Source: a virus | DNA: 27,693 bases | Strand: one strand, 5' to 3' | IMG/VR virus record: IMGVR_UViG_3300046747_000116 | Location: 1 to 27,693 of that record | In this document: piece after piece, positions 7,918 to 15,163 of the stretch | Position numbering within the stretch: position 1 is the first letter of the stretch | How the letters are laid out: the number at the start of each line of letters is the position of its first letter | Translations under genes and position numbers: made by a program | Notes under the pieces: model-generated | What the model saw: the letters and a program-made list of their open reading frames with translations, nothing else | Told to the model about the DNA's origin: nothing | Databases searched by the model: none

Positions 7918-7927
7918 TTCTTACTGT
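7918..7927 (+). promoter_or_regulatory. Decamer TTCTTACTGT, copy 2
   Basis: Exact copy of the decamer, placed between a terminator and the gene starting at 7961. This arrangement (terminator, motif, gene 34 bases later) is what a promoter for the scaffold/capsid genes would look like. Function is inferred from position and repetition. Confidence 0.5.
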
Positions 7928-7960
7928 CGGCGCACGGGCCCGCCGGCCATCGTCGCCGGC

Positions 7961-9328
7961 ATGACCACCGCAACCGACGAGAGCACCGGCGTCAAGCCGG
8001 AGGACTCGACGACCAAGCCCGACGACCAGGAAGCCCTCAAGCCGGCGGCAACGCCAGCGGAAGAGCCCTCCGAGCCGATCGAGCCCGCCGCTGGCGCGGA
8101 TCCAGCGACGACCCCGAAACCCGAAGGCGACGACGCCGCGACCGAGAAGGAGCCGGCCAAGCCCGACCCCTACAAGGCCGCGGTCCTCGATCGCTTCTCA
8201 GGCAAGCCCGCCGAGGACGCGGCTGGCGACGAGGACGAGCCCGAAGAGGACCCGGCGAAAGCCGCGGATCCTGCCAAGGCCGCCGACCCCGCCGCTGCCA
8301 AACCCGGCGACAAGCCCGCGGAGAAGCCGAAAGAGGGGCAGCAGCCGCCCGCCGATCCGACTCAAGCCTGGTCGAAGAAAGAACGGCAGCACACCCCTGG
8401 CGCAGTGAAAGAGCGCTTCCGGGCGATGCACACCGAGCTCTCCAAGACCAAGAAGGACCTCGAAGAGGCCACGCCGCACATCAACGCGGCGAAGACCTGG
8501 AACGGATTCATCGACGAGCACAAGGTCCGCGACGACCTGCTGACGCTGAGCGACGAGCAAGCCGCCTGGAGTCTCAAGACCCAGGCTGCCATCGTCCGCT
8601 CGGTCGCCAACGTGAAGGCCGGGAAGCCGGTCAGCAAGGAAGACGGGGACGTGCTCGACCTGGTGCGCGAAGGCATGCAGGCGCTCGACAAAGCGCTGGG
8701 CAAGCCGAGCTCCACCGGGTCGCTCGACGAGATCGCCAAGAACTTCAAGGGGAAGATCCCCGACGAGATCAAGGTCCTGAAGGACCTCTACGGCGAGCTC
8801 GGCGACGATGAACTCTCGCTTATCGCCGCGTTCAGGGCGCAGAAGGAAGCCGCGAAGACCGGGAAACCGGCCGCCGAGACTCCCCCTGCCGCTCCCGCGG
8901 TGAAGCCGGCAGCCGCACCAGCGGCCGCTGCTGCGCCAGCCGGCGGGCAGCGTTGGAGCGAGTACGAGCTCAACCGAGCATCGACTCTCATGCAGCAGGA
9001 CATCGTGAAGGCCTTCAGAGTCGAGCCCGCCAAGGCCGACGCCTTCTTCGACGCGAACCTGGCTGGCATCTCCGAGCGCCTGCTGCGCGAGACGTTCCCC
9101 GAGATCAAGACGCCGGCGCAAGCCCGCGCCAAGTTCTTCGACTTGAGCCCGACCGACAGGCGAGCGCTGTTGACCGACACCATCGCGACGTTTCAGGAAG
9201 AGCAGGAAGCCAAAGCCGGCGCACCGCCGCGCTCTGGCCGCGCCCCCGTCCTCCGGTCGACCTCCGGCGCTCCGCCGGCGGCGAAGCCGGTGGACCTCAA
9301 ATCCAAAACTCTCGCCCGCTTCGGCTAG
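7961..9328 (+). CDS. Scaffolding-type head assembly protein, 455 aa
   Basis: Assigned mainly from position between portal and capsid genes and from composition. Residues 1-135 are disordered and rich in Pro, Ala, Glu, Asp and Lys, with short repeats such as PAKAADPAKAADPAAAKPGD. From about 140 the chain is helical and charged (KERFRAMHTELSKTKKDLEEAT, a likely coiled coil). A second Pro/Ala linker lies around 305-330, followed by a helical C-terminal part (ELNRASTLMQQDIVKAF...FFDLSPTDRRALLTDTIATFQEEQE). The C-terminus is basic (KSKTLARFG), as expected for a capsid-binding tail. Scaffolds guide capsid assembly around the portal and leave the prohead. No strong ribosome binding site is seen before ATG 7961. 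Sequence alone does not prove the role. Confidence 0.7.
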   Translation: MTTATDESTGVKPEDSTTKPDDQEALKPAATPAEEPSEPIEPAAGADPATTPKPEGDDAATEKEPAKPDPYKAAVLDRFSGKPAEDAAGDEDEPEEDPAKAADPAKAADPAAAKPGDKPAEKPKEGQQPPADPTQAWSKKERQHTPGAVKERFRAMHTELSKTKKDLEEATPHINAAKTWNGFIDEHKVRDDLLTLSDEQAAWSLKTQAAIVRSVANVKAGKPVSKEDGDVLDLVREGMQALDKALGKPSSTGSLDEIAKNFKGKIPDEIKVLKDLYGELGDDELSLIAAFRAQKEAAKTGKPAAETPPAAPAVKPAAAPAAAAAPAGGQRWSEYELNRASTLMQQDIVKAFRVEPAKADAFFDANLAGISERLLRETFPEIKTPAQARAKFFDLSPTDRRALLTDTIATFQEEQEAKAGAPPRSGRAPVLRSTSGAPPAAKPVDLKSKTLARFG

Positions 9329-9352
9329 ACCGAGGCAGAAACGGACCCCTCC

Positions 9353-10612
9353 ATGCGTTCCCTCATCACCGCTGCCATGCTCTTCGGGCTGGCCATCCTC
9401 TGCGGGCCGGCGCTCAACGCCGCGGACCTGCATTCCATCCACCAGCACGCGGACATGACCGGCTTCGGCCTGGTCGCGCTCTGCGGTGCGCTCTACCTGG
9501 GCATCCAGTGGGCCAGCGGCACGACCAGCTTCACCCAGGAAGAGATCGATTACATCGCCGAGAACGTCCTGAGCCGCCGCATCGCCGACAAGAAGGTGAA
9601 CCCCCTCGACCGCGTCGAGGACCCGGTGATGGAGATGATGATGGCTCGATCGAAGGAAGTGGGCCCGCCCGTCAAGGACGGCTTCAAGTTCTTCGTCAAG
9701 GGCAAGCGCGGGCAGAAGCTCCAGTTTTGGGACGGCGCGGACATCCTCACCTTCGAGAACCGCCACACCGTCACCGAGATGGTCTTCGACGTCGGCCGCT
9801 GCCACATGGGCTTCGAGCTCCTGTACCAGTTCCTCGAACAGCAGGGGATCGTGATCGACTACCGCAAGGGCATCCAGCAGGGCGGTCCCAGCCGCGCCAT
9901 CGGCGCCGAGGTCGTCTGGAACGTCGTCGAGGATCATCTCGACAGCGTGATGGACGACTGGGCGACCGACATGCGCAAGCGCTTCTGGCGCGCGAACACC
10001 GACCAGGCGAAGGCCTGGGCCGGCGTCGACGCGCTCTTCCCGGCGACGACCACCTTCACCGGCACCATCGGCGGGCGGCCGCGGTCGAACCCGCTCTTCC
10101 AGCACCACGTCGTCACCGCGCTGACCAAGACGAACTTCCAGCTGAACTTCGTCAACCAGGTGAAGCTGGCGAACCGTCGCGCCGGCAAGTCGAAGATCGA
10201 GATCTTCGCCTGCGGCGACGACGCCATGCAGGTGCTCGTCGACCTGTTCAGCGGGACCGACACCGTGGCCGGCAAGTTCGACTACAGCCGCGCGAAGGAC
10301 ATGGCGGCGAAGAAGGGCGAGAAGTACAACGTGGCGCTCCCGCAGGACTGCTTCATGTACGAGAACTCGCTCATCATCAACTCGCCGGTCTTCGAGGAGC
10401 TCGACGTCGAAGAGCCGACCGCCAACCCCACCTGGGGCAAGCGGCTCTACGGCTTCAACCCGGCGCACTTCGGCATCATCCCGGTGAAAGACCAGGAGAA
10501 GGTGATGCACGGCGCCCCGTACAACCAGATGCTCGAACGGACGAGCCTGCATGGTCAGTACGTCGAGTGGTGCAACCAGCCGGGCACCCAGCTGGTCGGC
10601 GTCTTCAGCTAG
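9353..10612 (+). CDS. Major capsid protein with N-terminal hydrophobic leader
   Basis: The 419-aa protein directly follows the scaffold-like gene. From about residue 56 it reads like a capsid protein of podovirus type: FTQEEIDYIAENVLSRRIADKKVNPL, then a long alpha/beta body with PLFQHHVVTALTKTNFQLNF and, near the end, HFGIIPVKDQEKVMHGAPYNQM. Residues 1-23 (MRSLITAAMLFGLAILCGPA...) look like a signal peptide, and residues 36-52 (TGFGLVALCGALYLGIQ) form a second hydrophobic stretch. Such a leader is not usual in capsid proteins; it could be removed by a protease or the real start could lie inside. No clear ribosome binding site precedes the ATG at 9353 (GAGG is 17 bases away) nor the alternative ATG at 9455. 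It would form the head shell. Confidence 0.75.
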   Translation: MRSLITAAMLFGLAILCGPALNAADLHSIHQHADMTGFGLVALCGALYLGIQWASGTTSFTQEEIDYIAENVLSRRIADKKVNPLDRVEDPVMEMMMARSKEVGPPVKDGFKFFVKGKRGQKLQFWDGADILTFENRHTVTEMVFDVGRCHMGFELLYQFLEQQGIVIDYRKGIQQGGPSRAIGAEVVWNVVEDHLDSVMDDWATDMRKRFWRANTDQAKAWAGVDALFPATTTFTGTIGGRPRSNPLFQHHVVTALTKTNFQLNFVNQVKLANRRAGKSKIEIFACGDDAMQVLVDLFSGTDTVAGKFDYSRAKDMAAKKGEKYNVALPQDCFMYENSLIINSPVFEELDVEEPTANPTWGKRLYGFNPAHFGIIPVKDQEKVMHGAPYNQMLERTSLHGQYVEWCNQPGTQLVGVFS

Positions 10613-10634
10613 CCCGCGGTAGCTGAATCGACGG

Positions 10635-10664
10635 GCCCCGGCGCTGTAGTGGCGCCGGGGCTTT
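10635..10664 (+). terminator. Hairpin terminator after capsid gene
   Basis: A perfect 10-bp GC-rich stem, GCCCCGGCGC (10635-10644) with GCGCCGGGGC (10652-10661) around a 7-base loop, is followed by only TTTG. It lies 22 bases after the capsid stop. The short T-run suggests partial termination, which would give a higher capsid than downstream transcript level. Confidence 0.75.
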
Positions 10665-10714
10665 GTCGTCGATAGCTGTCTTCAGCCACCGCAAACAACC
10701 CCGGAGTCTTCGAC

Positions 10715-11620
10715 ATGGCCATCTCACCCAAGAACACCACCGCCGCCATCGACGAAGCCTTCGTCATCGGCAAGGAGACGACCAACGCGCGGGACAGCGC
10801 CAAGGTCGCGTGGGTCATCACCACGAACTTCCAGCTGAAGGACGGCTCGAAGGAGCGCTCGCACAGCTGCCCCATCCACGAGATCCCCTTCATGCGGCGC
10901 ATGTACCCGGACGGCGAAGTGAAGCCCGAGGCGAATTGGGCGCCGGGCATCATGCGCTGCCGCCAGGTGAGCCGCGCCGAGATCGAGCGCGAGATCGAGC
11001 GCCTGGGGCTGACCTACATCATCCGCACCACCGGCGCCACCCGCTTCCTCGTCAAGGAGCTCCTGGGCGAGGATCCCGGCAAGCAGCTGGTGCGGCTCCA
11101 TCAGCTGATGCACGAGGCGCACAACGCCTGGCTGCTGCTCGAAAAGCAGGGCGTGATCCGGGTGAAGGAGCGCCTGCGCACCAACGCCAAGGCGATGGGC
11201 AAGGTGTGGGACGGCAAGATGCCGTCGACCTTGCGCATGCAGGGGCTCATCGGCGACACCATCACCGCCGACGAGATGGATTCGATCGTGAAGATCTTCG
11301 ACCCCACCCCGGACAAGCTCGCGAGCATCGACCTGGCCACGATCGAGCTCGAAGCGCCGACCGAAGGCGAGGACGAGGCGATCACCACCGGCTCGTCGAC
11401 CGGCGACAAGGACCTCATCGACAAGCTCATCGCCAACAAGTTCGACAAGGAGACGGCCGAAGAGATCGCCGCGGTCGCCGCCGCCACGCCGCCGCAGGCG
11501 CTCGGCGAGTACCTGGGCCAGGTGCCGGGGCTCAAGAAGGGCGACGTCCCCAACGTGGCGCGCGTGAAGCTCGCCGTGAAGATCTGCAACGCCTTCCAGA
11601 AGGCCACCGCCGGAGCCTAG
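10715..11620 (+). CDS. Hypothetical virion-region protein, 301 aa
   Basis: The start is ATG 10715 after CGGAGTCTTCGAC (GGAG at 10702-10705). I do not recognise the family. The protein is soluble, with HSCPIHEIPFMRRMYPDGE near residue 50, a helical middle part (EIEREIERLGLTY, LVRLHQLMHEAHNAWLLLEKQGVI) and a C-terminal third with an acidic linker (PTEGEDEAITTGSSTGDKD) followed by a compact helical segment (IDKLIANKFDKETAEEIAAV). It lies between the capsid and adaptor-like genes, where podoviruses usually carry head-completion or hypothetical genes. A minor head or assembly protein is possible but unproven. Confidence 0.6.
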   Translation: MAISPKNTTAAIDEAFVIGKETTNARDSAKVAWVITTNFQLKDGSKERSHSCPIHEIPFMRRMYPDGEVKPEANWAPGIMRCRQVSRAEIEREIERLGLTYIIRTTGATRFLVKELLGEDPGKQLVRLHQLMHEAHNAWLLLEKQGVIRVKERLRTNAKAMGKVWDGKMPSTLRMQGLIGDTITADEMDSIVKIFDPTPDKLASIDLATIELEAPTEGEDEAITTGSSTGDKDLIDKLIANKFDKETAEEIAAVAAATPPQALGEYLGQVPGLKKGDVPNVARVKLAVKICNAFQKATAGA

Positions 11621-11623
11621 CGC

Positions 11624-12361
11624 ATGGAGATCTACCTGAGCCGTGCGGAGATCCGCAACCTGGTCCGGGCCACCCTGGGCCAGGTTGTCACCGAAGCGCT
11701 CGGGACGCTCACCCGCAACAAGCTCGACGCCAACATCAACGCCGCCGCGCTCAAGGCTTCCGGGGACTGCACCTGGATCTCGAAGCAGAAGCGCGCGACG
11801 ATCGACATCACCACGGCGCAGTACAAGGTGATCTGGCCGGCTGATTGCTCGGTCGGCGGCTTCATCGAGGCGAGCCTGTGGGATCCGGTGAACGAGCGGT
11901 ATTACCCGCTCAACAAGGCACCGCTGCCGACGCAGCTGGACCTCGATCAGATCGCCGCGATCGGCGGCGACGACTTCCTCGCCGTCCAAGGCATGCCGCG
12001 ATGGGTTGACCCACGGCAGGACTTCATCTGGCTCTACCCGGCCAACGACGACACCGCGCGCAAGATCACCATCGCCTACAACATCAACACCTACTTCACC
12101 GACGAGGACACCAAGAGCGCCGTCGATGGGCAGCTGATTATGATGTGGACGATGGCGCTGATGAACCGCGACGACGAGGGCGAGCGGCAGATCTGGCAGG
12201 GGCAGTACGCCGATCGCCTGGTCATGCTCCGCCGGCAGTCGAACACCGGCAAGGGCGTACCGATCGACCCGATGATGTCGGGCAAGCGCGACTGGCGCGA
12301 ATACCCGCCGGGCGTGCTCGGCAACGTCCCGAATTGGGACATGCGCCCAAGGACCCCGTAA
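11624..12361 (+). CDS. Head-tail adaptor-like protein, 245 aa
   Basis: This gene lies between the capsid region and the large nozzle-like gene, the position of the adaptor (T7 gp11 or P22 gp4 type) that joins the portal to the tail. The N-terminus is helical (SRAEIRNLVRATLGQVVTEALG, ALKASGDCTWISKQKRATI), then a strand-rich part contains KITIAYNINTYFTDEDTKSAVDG. The C-terminal helix (QLIMMWTMALMNRDDEGERQIWQGQYADRLVMLRRQSN) resembles adaptor C-terminal helices, followed by a short tail. Start ATG is 3 bases after the upstream stop. The stop overlaps the next ATG by one base (TAATG at 12359-12363). The assignment is by pattern and context, not by a diagnostic motif. Confidence 0.6.
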   Translation: MEIYLSRAEIRNLVRATLGQVVTEALGTLTRNKLDANINAAALKASGDCTWISKQKRATIDITTAQYKVIWPADCSVGGFIEASLWDPVNERYYPLNKAPLPTQLDLDQIAAIGGDDFLAVQGMPRWVDPRQDFIWLYPANDDTARKITIAYNINTYFTDEDTKSAVDGQLIMMWTMALMNRDDEGERQIWQGQYADRLVMLRRQSNTGKGVPIDPMMSGKRDWREYPPGVLGNVPNWDMRPRTP

Positions 12362-15120
12362 TGGGCCGCGTTCAGACCTGGACGCAGTCGAACTTCCTTG
12401 GCGGGCTCAACCTGCAAGAAGGCATCTTCAGCGACGTCGCCAACTGCTTCGCCGTGCTGAAGAACTACCATATCCGCGAGGGCGTGAAGGGACTCAGCCG
12501 GCGGCCGCCGTGCAAGGCGCTCGACGGCGACTTCGACAGCGACACCCAGGGGATGATCTACCTGAACGGGATCTGGTACACCATCGCCCGCAAGTTCGCC
12601 ACCGTCTCGAACACCGTCGCCGGCATCAGCGTGACCACGCTCTTCTTCACGCCGCCGGACTACGACAACAACGGCACCTGGCAGCTGATGGATCTCCGGG
12701 TTCACAACAGCAAGATCGTCGCCTGGATCCGCCACGAGTTTGGCGGCGATCTGGTTACGCAGCGCACCTTCCTGCACACCTGGGACGGCAGTCTGCTCAA
12801 GCCGACCTTCAGCGAGGACGGCGCGGCGCCGAACGAATGGAGCAACTTCCCGCTGCACGTCTACGGCCGCAATCCCGACCCGAACAAAGCGATCCCGGTC
12901 TACGTCGGCGATTTCGATCCCAGGACCAAGGTCGTCGGCGCGAAGCTGCGCACCGCCAACGCCGACAAGAACCTGAGCTTCTGCCGCACCAATCGGCCGC
13001 GGTACTGGAACACCCGCAAAAACACCGACATCCTGGCGGAGGGTGAATGGTGGTATTACGTCCTGCCCAAGGTGGCGACCTTCGGGCCGACGTTCACCTT
13101 CACCGTCTCGGAGCGTTACCACGATCTCGGGCTCGACCGCAAGTGGGCCGGCTACGTCTTCGAGTACCTGGACGCCACCGGCGCGTGGCAGCGCTTCACC
13201 CAGCAGTGGACGACCCCGAGCTCGGACCTGCATTACAGCATCAATCCGACGATCAGCCGGACCTTCCCCGGCGGGCAGCGCGACGCCGCGACGCTCATCG
13301 GCGCCCAGGTGATCGACGACACGATCATCACCTACGCCGACTGGATCGCCAACCCGACCGCGGTCTATATCGACGGCGAGCTCAAGATCCTGACGACCGA
13401 TTACACCGTTTCCGACCACTCCGGCATCGCGCGGATCACCTGGGGCTCGGCGCCCGGCGCCGGCAAGGTGCGCTGGGCGCTGGTCGGTGTGCCGGAGGCC
13501 TTCGAGTTCCAGCTGCAACTCTATTGGGCTGCGGGAATCAGCGACACCATCCTGCGCTTCCGCATGCTCGCGACGCCGGTGAACGTGCTCACCGAGGTCA
13601 ACGCGCCGGTCGTCAAGTTCCAGCAGTTCAACGGCACCGGCGGTGCGACCGTCTTCACCACGACCGGCGTCGCGCCGACCGAGGGCTTTGCCCCGCTGGT
13701 CTACGTCGGCACCACGCTCAAGACCAACATCACCGACTACACCTACACGATCAACGGTAGCGACGAGTACGTGGTGACGTTCGGCACGCCGCCGGCGTCG
13801 GGGACGAACAACATCCTCATCCAGCCGCCCGTCTTCGAGGGCTACCCCAACCGCGGAGTTTACGAGGGCGAGCCCTACGGACTGGCCCCGGCGACGCTTC
13901 GGCTCTCGATCCTTCCCGAGAACTTTCTCGGGAAGACGATCGTTTCCGGCATGCTCAACACGCCGGTCGCGGACATTTACCCGCGCCTCGCGAACCCCGT
14001 GCTCAGCCCGGTGCCGCTCGGCGACACGCGCTACCGCACGGCGCTGGCGTACGAGTACGTGGTTCCGGCGTCCTTGCCGAACGTCACCGTCTCGACGCCG
14101 TATCTCTACGCCAACGCCGTCAACAACGAATCGTCCTGGTATCTCGCGAAGGCCGCGCTCTACCTCACCGAGTACGCTGGTTTCGGCGACGCCGGCTTCA
14201 TTACAACCTCCGGCAACAACCCGCGAGGGGGTTACATCAGCGGGCTCGCGGTGATCGGCAAGAACCTGGCCGTCTTCTACCCGGATCTCGCGCAGATCTG
14301 GAGCCTGCCGAGCAACGACCCGAGCCAGGACTCGCTCGTGGACGTCGGGCCGATCGGCAGTGGCCAACAGCCCAAGTGCTCGGGCGAGCTCGTCGATATG
14401 TTCAGCCTGGTCGCGCTCGGCAAGGGCTTCAGGACGATCGACCTGTCGCGCACGCTCGTCCAGCGCCTCCAAGACAACAACCTGGGCGCCAAGATCCAGC
14501 CGCTCGGGCAGATCATGCTCGAAGAGATGGCGCTGTGGCCGGCGATCGGCGCGGTGGTCGCGAGCGTCTACATCGACGGCGTCCAATCGTTCGTGGCGCT
14601 CGACTACTCCCGCGAGCTCAAGTATGAATCGTGGTCGCAGTGGACCGGGATCGAGTTCGACGAGCACACCGATGCCCGCGGCAACGTCTGCGTGGACTTC
14701 CAGACGATGACGCCGCTCGGCGACCGGCTCTACTTCCGCAGCGGGACGAAGGTGTGCTACTTCGACGCCGCGGCGACCGACTACCACGACTTCAGCGACG
14801 CCAGCCAGAGCTCGATCGCGCTCCAGACCGATGCCGAGGTCATCTGGCACTTCAATCACTTCAAGAACCCCGGCAAGCTGCTCGAAGCCGTGGGCGCCAA
14901 TCTCTCGCAGATCGGCACCTGCCGGCTCGCGATCCGCTACAGCACCCAGGACGCGAGCGTAGAAACCACCGAGATCCCGCTCGACGGTGAAACCTACGGG
15001 CTCGGCTCGATCCCGGCTGAAGGCTGGGGCGCCGGCTTGGCGCTGGTGATCCGCTCGAACGACCCGGCCGGCAATAATCTCCAAGAGGTCGGGCTGTCCT
15101 ACGTGGTCCACAATCACTGA
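12361..15120 (+). CDS. Tail nozzle/tubular-B-like protein, 919 aa
   Basis: ATG 12361 overlaps the previous stop by one base; the frame is open upstream but composition changes there, so 12361 is the start. A large beta-rich protein directly after the adaptor gene is expected to be the tail nozzle (T7 gp12 type). The N-terminus TQSNFLGGLNLQEGIFSDVANC and REGVKGLSRRPPCKALDG resembles the opening of nozzle proteins, where a glycine-rich GGLN segment and RRP are frequent. Two small beta modules are inserted at about residues 304-377 and 423-490 (FNGTGGATVFTTT), related to each other and to the 4129 product. The C-terminal part (KGFRTIDLSRTLVQRLQDNNLGAKI, LYFRSGTKVCYFDA) is propeller-like. It would form the tube end contacting the cell surface. 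Confidence 0.7.
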   Translation: MGRVQTWTQSNFLGGLNLQEGIFSDVANCFAVLKNYHIREGVKGLSRRPPCKALDGDFDSDTQGMIYLNGIWYTIARKFATVSNTVAGISVTTLFFTPPDYDNNGTWQLMDLRVHNSKIVAWIRHEFGGDLVTQRTFLHTWDGSLLKPTFSEDGAAPNEWSNFPLHVYGRNPDPNKAIPVYVGDFDPRTKVVGAKLRTANADKNLSFCRTNRPRYWNTRKNTDILAEGEWWYYVLPKVATFGPTFTFTVSERYHDLGLDRKWAGYVFEYLDATGAWQRFTQQWTTPSSDLHYSINPTISRTFPGGQRDAATLIGAQVIDDTIITYADWIANPTAVYIDGELKILTTDYTVSDHSGIARITWGSAPGAGKVRWALVGVPEAFEFQLQLYWAAGISDTILRFRMLATPVNVLTEVNAPVVKFQQFNGTGGATVFTTTGVAPTEGFAPLVYVGTTLKTNITDYTYTINGSDEYVVTFGTPPASGTNNILIQPPVFEGYPNRGVYEGEPYGLAPATLRLSILPENFLGKTIVSGMLNTPVADIYPRLANPVLSPVPLGDTRYRTALAYEYVVPASLPNVTVSTPYLYANAVNNESSWYLAKAALYLTEYAGFGDAGFITTSGNNPRGGYISGLAVIGKNLAVFYPDLAQIWSLPSNDPSQDSLVDVGPIGSGQQPKCSGELVDMFSLVALGKGFRTIDLSRTLVQRLQDNNLGAKIQPLGQIMLEEMALWPAIGAVVASVYIDGVQSFVALDYSRELKYESWSQWTGIEFDEHTDARGNVCVDFQTMTPLGDRLYFRSGTKVCYFDAAATDYHDFSDASQSSIALQTDAEVIWHFNHFKNPGKLLEAVGANLSQIGTCRLAIRYSTQDASVETTEIPLDGETYGLGSIPAEGWGAGLALVIRSNDPAGNNLQEVGLSYVVHNH

Positions 15121-15124
15121 ACCA

Positions 15125-15132
15125 CTTACTGT
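15125..15132 (+). promoter_or_regulatory. Shortened decamer motif (CTTACTGT), copy 3
   Basis: The last eight bases of the decamer (CTTACTGT) occur four bases after the nozzle stop and 39 bases before the spike gene start. The two upstream bases differ (CA instead of TT). As with copy 2, a G/C-rich CGCCG-type sequence follows. A weaker version of the same site is the simplest reading. Confidence 0.35.
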
Positions 15133-15163
15133 CGCCGCCACCTGAATAGCCAAGGATCGAGCC

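Larger units (their letters stand above)
7411..7960 (+). other. Non-coding island between portal and scaffold genes
   Basis: These 550 bases hold no convincing gene; open frames on both strands have random composition. In order they contain a possible 6-bp hairpin (GCCCGC at 7425-7430 with GCGGGC at 7449-7454), a strong terminator (7511-7540), a class II tRNA gene (7589-7682), about 200 bases with tRNA-like fragments (a TTCGACT loop near 7780 and a TATAGCTCAGCGGATAG stretch at 7805-7821), a second terminator (7891-7917) and a copy of the decamer motif (7918-7927). It is the largest gap in the window. Confidence 0.75.

Noticed and set aside
7407-7973. Long minus-strand frame (188 aa) across the portal-scaffold gap
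   Set aside because: Composition is random, it crosses the tRNA and two terminators, and all supported genes are on the + strand.
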